The notes: generated by a model not told the origin, from the letters alone. 64,000 nt of DNA from Methylotenera sp. (GCA_014378845.1 JACMNB010000019.1:1-64000); one strand, 5' to 3'; shown: positions 54,221 through 64,000, counted from the stretch's first letter. Made by a program: numbers and translations.

Positions 54221-55354
54221 ATGAAAGCATTAGTTTATAACGGCCCGCGCGATGTCAATGTGCTTGAAGTGCCCGATGCAAAAATTGAGCGCTCAACAGA
54301 TGTATTGGTGAAAATAACCACGACTAATATTTGCGGTTCAGATTTGCATATGTATGAAGGTAGAACCGATGTAGAAAAAGGCAAAATATTGGGTCATGAA
54401 AACATGGGTGTGGTGATTGAAGTGGGCCAGGCGGTTGATCGCATTAAAGTTGGCGACCGTGTTTGCTTACCTTTTAATATAGGTTGCGGCTTTTGCAAAA
54501 ATTGTGAACGTGGCTTGACAGGATTTTGTTTGACGGTTAATCCAGGCACTGCTGGCGGCGCTTATGGATTTGCAGGCATGGGCCCATACAGCGGCGGCCA
54601 AGCAGAATATTTGCGGGTGCCTTATGGCGATTTTAATTGTTTGAGATTACCGCCCGATGCAGAAGAAAAAGAAAATGATTATGTCATGCTCTCTGATATT
54701 TTCCCCACTGGTTATCACGCAACAGAGTTAGCGGGGGTGAAAGCAGGCGATACCGTGGCAATTTACGGCGCTGGGCCAGTTGGCTTAATGGCTGCTTATT
54801 CAGCTCGATTAAAGGGTGCCAGCAAAATTATGGTGGTCGATACGCACAAAGATAGGTTGGCACTGGCTGAAAAAATCGGGGCAATTGCCATTGATAATGG
54901 CGAAGGCACCGCTGTAGAGCAAATATTAGAACACACCAAAGGCAAAGGCGCAGACAGAGGCTGCGAGTGCGTGGGTTATCAATGTTGCGATCACCATAAC
55001 CATGAAGTGCCCAACTTAACCATGAATAGTTTGGTGAGCTCAGTCGGCGCAACCGGTACGATTGGTGTGGTAGGCGTGTTTTTAGCTAAAGACCCAGGCG
55101 CAAAAGACGCGTTAGCAAAGCAAGGTCAAATTGCCTTTGATTTTGGCAAGTTTTGGATGAAAGGTCAAAAAATGGCAACTGGTCAGGCCAATGTGAAAGC
55201 CTATAACCGTAATTTGCGCGATTTAATTGCCGCAGATATCGCAAAACCGTCATTCATCATTTCGCATGAATTGCCGCTTTCTAAAGCGAAAGACGCTTAT
55301 AAAAACTTTGATGCGCGTGAGGCAGGGTGGACAAAAGTAGTGTTAAAACCTTAA
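54221..55354 (+). CDS. Zinc-dependent dehydrogenase, glutathione-independent formaldehyde-dehydrogenase-like
   Basis: A medium-chain zinc dehydrogenase of about 377 residues. The catalytic zinc Cys is in NICGSDLHMYEG, the next ligand in GHENMGVV; structural Cys residues are in GCGFCKNCERG. NAD is bound at GAGPVGLMAAY. The insert GCECVGYQCCDHHNHEVPNL is characteristic of the glutathione-independent formaldehyde dehydrogenase group. GGAG seven bases ahead favours the second ATG at 54221. In a methylotroph it could oxidise formaldehyde, but other aldehyde or alcohol substrates are possible. Confidence 0.85.
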   Translation: MKALVYNGPRDVNVLEVPDAKIERSTDVLVKITTTNICGSDLHMYEGRTDVEKGKILGHENMGVVIEVGQAVDRIKVGDRVCLPFNIGCGFCKNCERGLTGFCLTVNPGTAGGAYGFAGMGPYSGGQAEYLRVPYGDFNCLRLPPDAEEKENDYVMLSDIFPTGYHATELAGVKAGDTVAIYGAGPVGLMAAYSARLKGASKIMVVDTHKDRLALAEKIGAIAIDNGEGTAVEQILEHTKGKGADRGCECVGYQCCDHHNHEVPNLTMNSLVSSVGATGTIGVVGVFLAKDPGAKDALAKQGQIAFDFGKFWMKGQKMATGQANVKAYNRNLRDLIAADIAKPSFIISHELPLSKAKDAYKNFDAREAGWTKVVLKP

Positions 55355-55375
55355 ACATGCTTTTTTCACCCAATT

Positions 55376-56092
55376 TTAAAACGGCAAGAATGCGGCTGTT
55401 GCTATACTTTGCATAACGCGCGAAATCAGCCGCTGTGATTTTTCTGCCAGCGCAATCGCGTATAAATCGCAGCGGCCTATCATTTTGCCAAATTCGCGCT
55501 CAAAACTTAAGTTACGCTCTTTTTCGCTTATTTCATTGGTTAGCAAATACAATTTGCCACTCACATCGTATGCGTTTGAAAGCTTCCACGCCGCAATTTC
55601 GATATTGCGCGCCACATTGTAAATATGTTGTGGTTCAATTTTATCGGTTAAATAAAAATCTGTTTTATTGCCATGCGCCTGTAGCAGCATGGTCTGCAAG
55701 CCAACAATAAACGATAAAACCCGGTCGTTTTGATAATCGGCATCAAAGGTTAAAAAAATCGCGTCGGTGCCTTGTTTGTTGCCAATTTCTTTAAATTTCC
55801 AATGGTGTTGCAACGCGCTTTCAAACACCCAGTCAGTCATTTTTTCGGCATTGTCGCTAGTGCTTTTAGCCAATTCATGCGGATTGCGTTTATACAGTTT
55901 TAGCATTAAATTGCGCAAACTTTGAGTGTTCTCGGCCAGCTCTACATCGGCCATGCGGTCAAAATCGGCCTTTGCAAGTTGGTTAGCGGTGCTTCTGTCA
56001 CCGCGTTGCGGAATTGGCTTGCCTGCTATTGGCGTATTATTGGCGCACGCCAATAATAGGCTGCAAAGCAAAGTCAAAAAAAACACCTTCAT
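55376..56092 (-). CDS. Hypothetical lipoprotein downstream of phoR
   Basis: A 238-residue protein with a lipoprotein signal (FFLTLLCSLLLACAN; lipidated Cys after LLLA). The rest is helical, with no domain I recognise (VFESALQHHWKFKEIGNKQG, FLTFDADYQNDRVLSFIVGL). Its start codon directly follows the phoR stop on the minus strand, so it is probably transcribed with phoBR. Conserved relatives exist in this group of bacteria by my recollection, but no function is known. Confidence 0.7.
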   Translation of the reverse strand: MKVFFLTLLCSLLLACANNTPIAGKPIPQRGDRSTANQLAKADFDRMADVELAENTQSLRNLMLKLYKRNPHELAKSTSDNAEKMTDWVFESALQHHWKFKEIGNKQGTDAIFLTFDADYQNDRVLSFIVGLQTMLLQAHGNKTDFYLTDKIEPQHIYNVARNIEIAAWKLSNAYDVSGKLYLLTNEISEKERNLSFEREFGKMIGRCDLYAIALAEKSQRLISRVMQSIATAAFLPF

Positions 56093-57430
56093 TTAATTAA
56101 GCACTTTTTGCTGTGCAATTCTAGCCTTGGGAAACACAACGCTAAAGGTGCTACCTTTGCCAATTTCGCTACTAATATCAAGCTTGGCTTGGTGGCGGAT
56201 AAGAATGTGTTTAACGATGGAAAGCCCTAATCCTGTGCCGCCTGTTTCACGGCTACGGCCACGATCGACGCGGTAAAAGCGCTCTGTAAGCCTGTCAATA
56301 TGTTGTTGCAAGATGCCAATACCCGTGTCGCGCACAGTAAACACAGGCTGCTCATTCACCAATTGCCAAGTAATGAATATCTCGCCGCGACCGCCATTAC
56401 TGGGCGGCGGCGTATAGCGAATCGCATTGCTGACTAAATTGCTAAACGCGCTGTGTAACTCATCTTGCCCACCAATAAGGTTTAAGTTGGAATCGGCCTC
56501 TAAGTGAACTTTATGCTTGGCCTTTTTTAGGCCATGGCTTAAGTTTAAGGCGTCATTTTTAATCGTATTGAGCAAACTTGCCATATTAATTTCAATATCG
56601 TCAGGCGCCTCGTTATTGCTTTCTATGGTCGATAATGCAAGTAAATCCTCAATAATGCGGCGCATGCGCACAGTTTGCTCTAACATCATAGCGAAGTAGG
56701 TTTTAAGTGCATCGGGCACCGCGCCTTTCATATCGGTAAGCGTTTCTAAAAAGCCGCCAACCACGGTTAATGGCGTGCGTAGCTCGTGCGAGACATTGGC
56801 AATAAAATCGCGGCGCATGATATCTACTTTTTCTAGTTGCGTCATATCGCGGCAAATCAGCAATTTTTGTTTGGATTCAAATGGCATTAGCCTAATCTCA
56901 AAAACCACTTCAGGATTTTGCCAAGACTTTAATTTAAAAGGCTCGCTATAATCCTTGCCAACCAAATAAGCAATAAATTGACTATCGCGAATTAAATTGA
57001 CAATGGGCAGATTTTGATCGGTGCTGAGGTCTAAACCGAGCTGTTTTTCGGCATGCGGCGTACACCATTCTATCTCGTTACTGGGGCTTAAAATCACCAA
57101 CCCATCAGGCATGGTGTTGGCAGTTAGGTTAAAACGCTCTACCGCAGCGCTAAGCTGGGCTTGGTTGGCAAGGTTGTTGCGCTCATATTGTAGCAAGTTG
57201 GTAAATACATCTTGCCATGCGCCAGAACCTTCTGGAATACTTTTTAAATTGGGATTCTTAAACCAAGCATTTAATTGATGCAACCACGTAATATGGATGT
57301 ACAAATAAACTAATAGTCCAATAGCAAAAATGATTAATGCTATTGTAGCGCTAGTAATAAGCCATAAAAATAGACTAATACCAGCTAATAAGCAGACGAA
57401 TAAACCAGCTTTTAATCGAATATCGGGCAC
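56093..57430 (-). CDS. phoR: Phosphate-regulon sensor kinase
   Basis: A 445-residue sensor kinase of the PhoR type. Two N-terminal spans (CLLAGISLFLWLI and TIALIIFAIGLLVYLYI), a PAS region (MPDGLVILSPSNEIEW), the HisKA box FIANVSHELRTPLTVV with the phosphorylated His, and HATPase boxes SNLVSNAIRYTP, DTGIGI and GGTGLGLSIVKHI are all present. It signals phosphate limitation to PhoB, encoded about 110 bases upstream. Confidence 0.92.
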   Translation of the reverse strand: MPDIRLKAGLFVCLLAGISLFLWLITSATIALIIFAIGLLVYLYIHITWLHQLNAWFKNPNLKSIPEGSGAWQDVFTNLLQYERNNLANQAQLSAAVERFNLTANTMPDGLVILSPSNEIEWCTPHAEKQLGLDLSTDQNLPIVNLIRDSQFIAYLVGKDYSEPFKLKSWQNPEVVFEIRLMPFESKQKLLICRDMTQLEKVDIMRRDFIANVSHELRTPLTVVGGFLETLTDMKGAVPDALKTYFAMMLEQTVRMRRIIEDLLALSTIESNNEAPDDIEINMASLLNTIKNDALNLSHGLKKAKHKVHLEADSNLNLIGGQDELHSAFSNLVSNAIRYTPPPSNGGRGEIFITWQLVNEQPVFTVRDTGIGILQQHIDRLTERFYRVDRGRSRETGGTGLGLSIVKHILIRHQAKLDISSEIGKGSTFSVVFPKARIAQQKVLN

Positions 57431-57540
57431 AAATTAAGCTTTGTATTAAATAAACTTAATTATAGCTTTTAGTTTGCATGAACCAAATTAATTGGGCGAA
57501 GTTAATTGTGCTTATTAATGGGGTTTGCTAATCATGTTTG

Positions 57541-58233
57541 TTAATCGTTCTTGGCAGATAGGCGATAGCCAGAGCCGCGCACGGTTTGAATTAAATCTTG
57601 ATGATTGGACACCGCCAGTGCATTACGCAAACGGCGAATATGCACGTCAACCGTTCTATCCTCAACAAACACCCGGTCGCCCCACACCTTATCTAACAGC
57701 TGGCTGCGGGTGTGTACGCGCTCGGCATTGCTCATAAAAAAGTGTAATAACCTAAATTCAGTTGGCCCTAAGTCTATATTGGTACTGTTGCCTGTCACGC
57801 GGTGAGTGGTTGGGTCTAACATTAAGCCAGCAATCTCAATCGGGTCATCGGTCATTTGCGGCGCACGGCGGCGCAGTACAGCTTTGATGCGCGCATTGAG
57901 CTCGCGCGGGCTAAACGGTTTAGTCACATAATCGTCTGCACCTACTTCTAACCCGCGCACTTTGTCATACTCATCGCCGCGCGCTGTTAGCATAATAATG
58001 GGGATGGCTTTGGTTTGGCTGTCAGATTTTAAACGGCGTGCGTATTCAATGCCGCTCATGCCAGGCAACATCCAATCCAGCAAAATCAAATCAGGCAGTG
58101 TGCTACGCAGCAGCTCTTGTGCAATTTCTACACTAAGCGCGCGGATGGCGTTGTGGCCTGCTTGCGTAATATTAAGTGCTAGCAACTCTTGAATAGCGGG
58201 TTCATCTTCAATCACTAAAATATTGGCGGGCAT
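57541..58233 (-). CDS. phoB: Phosphate-regulon response regulator
   Basis: An OmpR/PhoB response regulator of 230 residues. The receiver domain has the phospho-Asp in LILLDWMLPGMSG and the Lys in TKPFSPRELNARIKA. The winged-helix domain ends with VFVEDRTVDVHIRRLRNAL and the DNA-contact segment. A Pho box 45 bases upstream suggests autoregulation. Confidence 0.94.
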   Translation of the reverse strand: MPANILVIEDEPAIQELLALNITQAGHNAIRALSVEIAQELLRSTLPDLILLDWMLPGMSGIEYARRLKSDSQTKAIPIIMLTARGDEYDKVRGLEVGADDYVTKPFSPRELNARIKAVLRRRAPQMTDDPIEIAGLMLDPTTHRVTGNSTNIDLGPTEFRLLHFFMSNAERVHTRSQLLDKVWGDRVFVEDRTVDVHIRRLRNALAVSNHQDLIQTVRGSGYRLSAKND

Positions 58234-58277
58234 TTTTTATCTCGATTTAAGTGTTGGTGCTATTTTGTGACTTTAAT

Positions 58278-58296
58278 ATGACATATTGATGACAAC
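58278..58296 (-). promoter_or_regulatory. Pho box upstream of phoB
   Basis: The minus strand reads GTTGTCATCAATATGTCAT: two TGTCAT heptamer-type repeats exactly 11 bases apart, the layout of the PhoB-binding site. Confidence 0.7.
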
Positions 58297-58422
58297 TTGC
58301 AAAGCACTTTTTATGGCAAAAAACCAATGCACAATTGCCATTTTAGCCATTTTGTAAGACTATCTAGTTTGTTAGTAAAATAATCTATAACAGCAATTTT
58401 GGGATAAGTTTAAGGGAATAAC

Positions 58423-60105
58423 ATGGCTAGTTTTTTATCTAAAGAAAATATCACCGCAAATGCCAGCTTTAATCGTTGGTTGGTGCCGCCAGCAGCCTTG
58501 GCAATACATCTTTCTATTGGCATGGCATACGGTTTTAGTGTGTTTTGGAAACCGCTTGGCAACGCGTTGATGGGCGCAGATGGCAAGCCGCTGGCCGCTT
58601 GCGCAGCAGGCGCAACCACCTTTAGCGAGAAATTATCTGGCACCCTGCGCGCCTTAACTGCCACCGATTGCAATTGGACGCAATTTGATTTAGGTTGGAT
58701 GTACACCTTGTTTTTTGTGTTACTTGGTTGCTCGGCCGCGCTGTGGGGGGGTTGGTTAGAGCGCGAAGGCCCGCGCAAAGCAGGCTTGGTTTCAATGCTG
58801 TGTTGGTGCGGCGGGCTACTAATTTCGGCTTACGGCGTACATCAACACCAGTTGTGGATGATGTGGCTGGGCAGCGGCGTGATTGGCGGCATTGGCTTGG
58901 GGCTTGGCTACATTTCGCCTGTTTCTACGCTAATAAAATGGTTTCCCGATAGGCGCGGCATGGCCACTGGCATGGCGATTATGGGGTTTGGCGGCGGCGC
59001 AATGATAGGCTCGCCACTGGCAACAAAACTCATGGCGCATTTTGCTTCACCTGGCAATGTGGGAGTTTGGCAAACATTTGTGGTGCTAGCGGCCATTTAT
59101 GTGGTGTTTATGTTGTGCGGCGCATTAGGCTATCGCGTGCCACCAATTGGATGGAAGCCCGCTAATTGGACGCCGCCGCCGGCCAAAGCAAACGCAATGA
59201 TTGCCTCAAAACATGTGCATTTAAAAAATGCGCATAAAACCCCGCAATTTTGGCTATTGTGGTTGGTGTTGTGTATGAATGTATCGGCGGGCATCGGCAT
59301 TATTGGCGCGGCTGCGCCCATGTTGCAAGAAACCTTTGGCGGCGCATTAATTGGGCAGCATGATGCTAGCGGGCAAAGTATTGGGTTTGCGGACATTAAA
59401 AAAGATGAAGGCTTAACAAAGGCCGCGGCGGCAGTCGGCGCTGGCTTTGTGGGGTTAATATCACTATTTAATATTTTTGGCCGATTTGCGTGGGCAACGT
59501 CATCCGATAAACTGGGCCGCAAGCGCACCTATTATATTTTCTTTATTTTAGGCGCATTCATGTACTGCGCGGCCAGCTATGTGGCGGGTTTTAAATCGCT
59601 GGCCTTATTTGTGGCATGTTTTGCGGTAATTGCCTCCATGTATGGCGGCGGTTTTGCGACAATTCCTGCTTATTTGGCCGATTTATTTGGCACACAATTT
59701 GTCGGTGCGATTCATGGCAGGCTGCTGACTGCATGGTCTACTGCGGGCATTTTAGGGCCGGTAGTGGTGAATTATATGCATGACACGCGCTTAGAAAAAG
59801 GCGCCCCGTTTGATCAAGTATATGCACCAATATTTTTGGTGTTAGCGGGATTAATGGTGGTTGGGTTTTTTGCCAATATGTTGATAAAGCCCGTTGCAGA
59901 CAAGTATTTTATGAGTGATGCTGAATTAGCACAAGTGCACAAACTGGCGCATGAAAAATCGCTGCAAAGCGGCGGCAATGTTGCATCTTCAAACGCGGCG
60001 CCGCAAAGCGGCTTGTTGGTGATGCTGGCTTGGGCGGCCGTGATTGTGCCGATTAGTTATGGCATTTGGATGACGGTACAAAAAGCTTGGGTGCTATTTA
60101 GTTAG
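58423..60105 (+). CDS. MFS transporter, OxlT (oxalate/formate antiporter) family
   Basis: A 560-residue major-facilitator protein with 12 or so spans. The first pair of spans brackets a long periplasmic loop containing two Cys residues. The family motifs are [16 protein letters not shown] and [21 protein letters not shown] between helices 4 and 5, and [20 protein letters not shown]. Substrate family members include oxalate, formate and other small carboxylates. It is divergent from phoB. In this organism export or uptake of small carboxylates is plausible. Confidence 0.85.
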   Translation: MASFLSKENITANASFNRWLVPPAALAIHLSIGMAYGFSVFWKPLGNALMGADGKPLAACAAGATTFSEKLSGTLRALTATDCNWTQFDLGWMYTLFFVLLGCSAALWGGWLEREGPRKAGLVSMLCWCGGLLISAYGVHQHQLWMMWLGSGVIGGIGLGLGYISPVSTLIKWFPDRRGMATGMAIMGFGGGAMIGSPLATKLMAHFASPGNVGVWQTFVVLAAIYVVFMLCGALGYRVPPIGWKPANWTPPPAKANAMIASKHVHLKNAHKTPQFWLLWLVLCMNVSAGIGIIGAAAPMLQETFGGALIGQHDASGQSIGFADIKKDEGLTKAAAAVGAGFVGLISLFNIFGRFAWATSSDKLGRKRTYYIFFILGAFMYCAASYVAGFKSLALFVACFAVIASMYGGGFATIPAYLADLFGTQFVGAIHGRLLTAWSTAGILGPVVVNYMHDTRLEKGAPFDQVYAPIFLVLAGLMVVGFFANMLIKPVADKYFMSDAELAQVHKLAHEKSLQSGGNVASSNAAPQSGLLVMLAWAAVIVPISYGIWMTVQKAWVLFS

Positions 60106-60167
60106 CACATAAATTGTGCGCTTGCATATGGTGTAAAATAGCGTTTTTTGCAAGATTAGAGATTACA

Positions 60168-60617
60168 TTGAATAAAATTAACATTAATTTAGATGGTAAA
60201 GGCAAAAAAATCGGCCTGGTGCTATCGCGTTTTAACAGCACTATTGGCGATGGCTTATTAAAAGCTTGTTATGACGAGCTGATTAAACTGGGCGTAAGCA
60301 AAGACGATATTCGCATTGCCACCGTGCCAGGCGCGCTCGAAACGCCGCTTATCTTGCAACACATGGCCTTAAGCGAGCGCTTTGATGCGTTGATTGCTTT
60401 AGGCGCGATTATTCGCGGCGAAACCTATCACTTTGAAGTGGTTGCAAATGAGTCTGCGCGCGGCATTTCAGAGGTGCAATTGAACACGGGCGTGCCTGTT
60501 GCCAACGCAGTGTTAACGACTGAAGATGACGAGCAAGCGCTTGCACGTATGCATGTAAAAGGCGCAGAAGCGGCGCAAGTGGCCATTGAAATGGCCAATT
60601 TGGTCCGCGCTTTATGA
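60168..60617 (+). CDS. ribH: 6,7-dimethyl-8-ribityllumazine synthase
   Basis: Lumazine synthase, the penultimate step of riboflavin synthesis, 149 residues. [52 protein letters not shown] and [17 protein letters not shown] cover the active site. The start is a TTG at 60168 with GAG ahead; an upstream in-frame codon at 60114 would add a tail unlike the family. It is ATGA-coupled to nusB. Confidence 0.94.
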   Translation: MNKININLDGKGKKIGLVLSRFNSTIGDGLLKACYDELIKLGVSKDDIRIATVPGALETPLILQHMALSERFDALIALGAIIRGETYHFEVVANESARGISEVQLNTGVPVANAVLTTEDDEQALARMHVKGAEAAQVAIEMANLVRAL

Positions 60618-61102
60618 TTGATACAGGGCACGCCAAACCAATGATTACGGCAGAAATTAAAGCCGTTAAAAAACCAAAAGTCAGCCAAAACCGCCGTAAA
60701 TCGCGCGAATTAGTGCTTAAGGCCGTGTACCGCGGCATGTTAAATACGGGTGAAATAAAGCAAATTATTTTGGATACAAAAGAAGACCCCGAATTCATCA
60801 AAGCTGATGAAGCGTATTTCAGGCAATTGCTAGACGGCGTAACCAGTAAAATGGACGACTTAGATACGCAAATCGCTGTATTTATTGATAGAAAAATTAC
60901 CCAATTAAGCCCAATAGAACATGCAATTTTGCGTATTTCTGCCTATGAATTGATGTTTGATGCAAGCATTCCGTACCGCGTGGCGATTAATGAAGGTGTT
61001 GAGCTGGCCAAATTATATGGCGGCGTTGATGGGCATAAATATATCAACGGTGTATTAGATAAAATTGCCGAGAAGACCCGTGCGCACGAGTTTAGAAAGT
61101 AA
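60614..61102 (+). CDS. nusB: Transcription antitermination factor NusB
   Basis: NusB, 162 residues, binds boxA RNA with NusE during rRNA antitermination. [17 protein letters not shown] is the N-terminal RNA-binding helix, [20 protein letters not shown] and [14 protein letters not shown] are the conserved C-terminal core. The N-terminus has about 25 extra residues before the core. The ribH-nusB order is the usual one. Confidence 0.94.
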   Translation: MIDTGHAKPMITAEIKAVKKPKVSQNRRKSRELVLKAVYRGMLNTGEIKQIILDTKEDPEFIKADEAYFRQLLDGVTSKMDDLDTQIAVFIDRKITQLSPIEHAILRISAYELMFDASIPYRVAINEGVELAKLYGGVDGHKYINGVLDKIAEKTRAHEFRK

Positions 61103-61133
61103 ATACTTAAATGTTGGTGGGGATTGAAACACA

Positions 61134-61958
61134 TTGAATGTATTAAATGCAATTAACGTTGAGAGGCAAACGCATACAGGCTTGCTTAGAGAGCATAATG
61201 AGGACGCGATTGCGAGTGATTTGTCTATCGGCTTATTGCTGTTAGCAGATGGCATGGGTGGTTACAAAGCGGGCGAGGTTGCCAGTGAAATTGCTGTACT
61301 GATGATTGCGGCAGAGCTGACAGAAGCGATGCAACATCCCTTTCCTTATAAGCCTTCGTCAGGTCAGTTGGTTGAGGCTAAAATGCTGATTGACGCGGTA
61401 AAAAAAACTAACGCTACCATCCATCAAATATCACAAAACGAGCCGCAATGTGCTGGCATGGGCACGACATTAGTGGCGGCAATTTTTACCAGTAATCAAT
61501 TGGTTGTAGGCCACATTGGCGATTCGCGGTTGTATCGTTTACGCGGCGAATCATTGCTGCAACTAACCGAAGATCATTCGTTTGTGCAAGAACAAATTAA
61601 TGCGGGGTTAATCTCATTACAACAAGCAGAAGTTTCAACTAAAAAAAACTTGGTGACTAGGGCTTTAGGGGTCGATGAGGCCGTAGAGCTTGAGTTGCAA
61701 TTGTTTGATGTGCAAGTGGGCGACGTCTATTTAATGTGTTCAGACGGGCTGTCTGACTTGGTTGCAGACGAGACAATCGCTCAAATATTGTTGCACGCTG
61801 ATGATCATATGACGCTGGCTGCCAATATGCTGATTGACACGGCAAACAACAACGGCGGATTCGACAATGTATCTGTGATAATTGCGCAGGTAAATAAACC
61901 GTTTACGTCCAAAAAAAGTTGGATTGAGGGTTTATTTAAAAACAAAGTACAAACTTAA
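61134..61958 (+). CDS. PP2C-type serine/threonine phosphatase
   Basis: A 274-residue PP2C (PPM) phosphatase. The metal motifs are REHNEDAIA, LLLADGMGGYKAGEVASE, GMGTTLVAAIF, VGHIGDSRLYRLR, MCSDGLSDLV and NGGFDNVSVII, all intact. The start is probably a TTG at 61134 with GGGGA ahead. No kinase gene is present in the window; the FHA protein that follows is the expected partner in phospho-signalling. Confidence 0.92.
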   Translation: MNVLNAINVERQTHTGLLREHNEDAIASDLSIGLLLLADGMGGYKAGEVASEIAVLMIAAELTEAMQHPFPYKPSSGQLVEAKMLIDAVKKTNATIHQISQNEPQCAGMGTTLVAAIFTSNQLVVGHIGDSRLYRLRGESLLQLTEDHSFVQEQINAGLISLQQAEVSTKKNLVTRALGVDEAVELELQLFDVQVGDVYLMCSDGLSDLVADETIAQILLHADDHMTLAANMLIDTANNNGGFDNVSVIIAQVNKPFTSKKSWIEGLFKNKVQT

Positions 61959-62061
61959 ACGCTAAAACCAAGCCGCGGGCGTTATTATTTTTTTAGCAAA
62001 TATTTCGCTTAATTAAACTAAGCAACACGGCTACGGTATCAGTTAAATAACAAGGTAAATT

Positions 62062-62835
62062 ATGGCTAAGTTACATGTGTCACTTGATGGAAACTCGTTA
62101 GGCGAGTTTTCTCTAAATAAAGAACGCACCACCATTGGCCGTCGGCCGAGCAATGACATTCACATCGATAATTTGGTGGTTAGCGGCGATCACGCGGTTA
62201 TTGTTACGATAGTTGGCGACTCATTTTTAGAAGACTTAAACAGCACCAATGGTACGATTGTTAACAAAAAGTCGATCAAAAAACACGTGTTGCAGCACGA
62301 CGATATAATAGCATTTGGCAAATATCAATTACGTTATGAGAATATTGCGCAGCAAAAAACCACTGTGCAACAACATGGTTTTGAAAATACTGCTGTAATG
62401 CGGCCATCTGTTGTGAAAGACTCTTTGCCAAGAGCGCAAGATAAAAATAAGCAGATTGAGTTTAAACAATCTGAGATTAAAACTGAAGGTAGTAGCGACA
62501 ACAAAACCGTATTAACTTCGCAAAATAATCTAGCGGTGTCTGCCATTCCTTCAGCGCCAGTAAACGCTGTGCCAAAAGTGGCTCGTTTGCACATGCTAAC
62601 AGGGTCTAATTCTGGCCATGAATTAGTGCTTAATAAAGCTTTAACTAGCTTTGGCGAGCCGGGCGTGCAAGTAGTGGTGATTACTAAGCGGCCCCATGGC
62701 TATTTTCTTTCGCATGTAGAAGGCGAAAAACGGCCTTTAGTTAATGGACAAAAAGCAGGCCCTCAAGCATATGCGCTGGTTGACCGCGATGTGATTGATA
62801 TCATTGGGATGAAAATGGAATTTTATTTGTCATAA
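62062..62835 (+). CDS. FHA-domain protein
   Basis: A 257-residue protein with an N-terminal FHA phosphothreonine-binding domain: TTIGRRPSNDIHIDNLVVSG, DHAVI and DLNSTNGTIVN are the core motifs. A low-complexity linker (about 100-170) joins it to a second, weaker FHA-like half with VVVITKRPHGYFLSHVEGEK and PLVNGQKAG. It probably reads phosphorylation marks set by an unseen kinase and erased by the adjacent PP2C enzyme. Confidence 0.88.
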   Translation: MAKLHVSLDGNSLGEFSLNKERTTIGRRPSNDIHIDNLVVSGDHAVIVTIVGDSFLEDLNSTNGTIVNKKSIKKHVLQHDDIIAFGKYQLRYENIAQQKTTVQQHGFENTAVMRPSVVKDSLPRAQDKNKQIEFKQSEIKTEGSSDNKTVLTSQNNLAVSAIPSAPVNAVPKVARLHMLTGSNSGHELVLNKALTSFGEPGVQVVVITKRPHGYFLSHVEGEKRPLVNGQKAGPQAYALVDRDVIDIIGMKMEFYLS

Positions 62836-62909
62836 ATGCAATCATGCACTTATTTCCGTTATAGTGAATTAAAATAACAACGCAAACACACAGTTATACG
62901 ATTTTGCCC

Positions 62910-64000
62910 ATGCTAATAAGTCCAAATAAATCTAACTTACTGAATCAGCTCGATCGATTAAATTCGATTGGCGTTGCATTATCAGCAGAACACGACAACA
63001 ATCGCCTGCTCGAAATTATTTTATTAGGCGCGATAGAGCTGACCAACGCTGATGGCGGTACGCTGTACTCGGTGACAGAGGAAGGCACTTTAAAGTTTGA
63101 AATTGTGCGTAATTTAAGCCTTAATATTGCCATGGGCGGCACGACAGGCAAGCCGATTACCTTTGCACCGCTACCCATTTACTTGGCCGATGGTAACCCA
63201 AACACTAACATGGTGGCGGCTTACAGCGTTGTTAACGCAGTAACCGTTAATATTGCTGATGCGTATGTAGCCGAAGGTTTTGATTTTTCTGGCACGCACA
63301 AATTTGATGAAAAAATGGGTTATCACTCCAGCTCATTTTTAACCGTACCAATGAAAAACTATGAAAATGAAATGATTGGGGTTTTGCAATTAATAAATGC
63401 AATTGACCCGGATAGCAAACAAATCACCATCTTTTCTGAATCACATCAACGCTTGGTAGAATCACTTGCCTCGCAGGCCGCAATGGCGCTGACCAATCAT
63501 CAATTAATTCATGGGCTTAAGCACCTATTTGAGTCTTTTATTAAATTGATTGCCGACGCAATTGATGAAAAATCACCCTACACAGGCGGCCATTGCCAGC
63601 GCGTGCCTGAGTTAACCATGATGTTAGCCGATGCCGCCATCAATACCGATATTGGCCCATTAAAAGATTTTAGCATGACCGAAAAAGAGGTATACGAGCT
63701 TAAAATTGCTGCTTGGTTGCACGATTGTGGCAAAGTGACGACGCCAGAATATGTAATGGATAAATCGACCAAGTTAGAAACTATTTTTGATCGCATTCAC
63801 CTGATTGATCACCGTTTTGATTTAATGGCTACCCAGCGCGAAAATACTTATTTGCGCAAAACTGTGCTGATGGATCGTAGCGGTGAAATGGTTAATATCA
63901 AGCAAATCAATCACGATATCACCGTAATTAAGAAACAATTAGACGATGACAAAAACTTTATTCGCAAAGTTAATTTTGGCAGCGAATCAATGCAACCTGC
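62910..64000 (+). CDS. GAF-HD domain signalling protein, 3' end outside the window
   Basis: From the ATG at 62910 the frame stays open to the right edge, 363 complete codons. A GAF domain (about 10-195) opens with LNQLDRLNSIGVALSAEHD and contains LTNADGGTLYSV and VLQLINAID. An HD phosphohydrolase domain follows, with GGHCQRVPELTMML and AAWLHDCGKVTTPEYV, His271-Asp272 being the HD pair. The rest is cut off, so it cannot be told whether the GYP motif of c-di-GMP phosphodiesterases is present. It is the third gene of the signalling group. Confidence 0.87.
   Translation, partial: MLISPNKSNLLNQLDRLNSIGVALSAEHDNNRLLEIILLGAIELTNADGGTLYSVTEEGTLKFEIVRNLSLNIAMGGTTGKPITFAPLPIYLADGNPNTNMVAAYSVVNAVTVNIADAYVAEGFDFSGTHKFDEKMGYHSSSFLTVPMKNYENEMIGVLQLINAIDPDSKQITIFSESHQRLVESLASQAAMALTNHQLIHGLKHLFESFIKLIADAIDEKSPYTGGHCQRVPELTMMLADAAINTDIGPLKDFSMTEKEVYELKIAAWLHDCGKVTTPEYVMDKSTKLETIFDRIHLIDHRFDLMATQRENTYLRKTVLMDRSGEMVNIKQINHDITVIKKQLDDDKNFIRKVNFGSESMQP

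Noticed and set aside
1-64000. CRISPR arrays, rRNA or tRNA genes
   Set aside because: No spaced repeat arrays were seen; the only tandem repeats are the 14-bp array at 33738 and the 11-bp array at 50989. No rRNA or tRNA signatures were found by eye.

Overview
The window looks like a chromosomal stretch of an AT-leaning Gram-negative betaproteobacterium. A member of the Methylophilaceae (Methylotenera-like) is my best guess. The clues are a glutathione-independent formaldehyde-dehydrogenase-type zinc dehydrogenase, an Mla outer-membrane lipid transport operon, PhoR/PhoB, ribH-nusB, and the general style of the proteins. The taxonomy is inference; no rRNA or tRNA was found.

Region 1 (1-13.6 kb) is a guanidine-nitrogen operon. 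After the tail of an IS3-type transposase and a guanidine-I (ykkC) riboswitch come an ABC importer, a biuret-hydrolase-like cysteine hydrolase, the two DUF1989 carboxyguanidine-deiminase-type proteins, a guanidine/urea carboxylase, allophanate hydrolase and its detached C-terminal partner. A second guanidine sensor, a guanidine-II (mini-ykkC) riboswitch, sits inside the operon just before the carboxylase. The operon continues without a break into a membrane desaturase/hydroxylase-like protein and a lactonase-like metallo-hydrolase. It ends in a deletion scar where two convergent genes are both cut short.

Region 2 (13.9-22.1 kb) holds the ovothiol genes ovoA-ovoB, an Atm1-type ABC exporter, msrB and an ADP-ribosylglycohydrolase. 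It closes with a broken tyrosine integrase. A repeat of about 72 bp beside the integrase matches one beside the IS3 tail, so the two copies bracket about 21.7 kb.

Region 3 (22.4-32.6 kb) is a DNA-repair block: the four-gene ligase-associated set (exonuclease, ATP-dependent ligase, DEXH helicase, PdeM), a deoxyinosine glycosylase, and convergent ligD-ku for end joining.

Region 4 (32.6-49.1 kb) is rich in stress genes: a CsbD-like protein with an acidic tail, catalase KatE, a small Ser/Lys protein, YihY, secreted and membrane proteins, hemerythrin, DUF2171 and a haem-oxygenase-like diiron protein. The mlaE-F-D-lipoprotein operon and an AsmA protein lie among them. At least seven of these genes share an upstream element of the form ATGTGCGNTANCAGACGGAC, which suggests an undescribed regulon.

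Region 5 (49.2-64 kb) has umuDC divergent from a LexA-like repressor with a perfect 18-bp operator, an ATP-grasp/methyltransferase pair, the zinc dehydrogenase, phoBR with a Pho box, an OxlT-like transporter, ribH-nusB, and a PP2C-FHA-GAF/HD signalling group that runs off the right edge.
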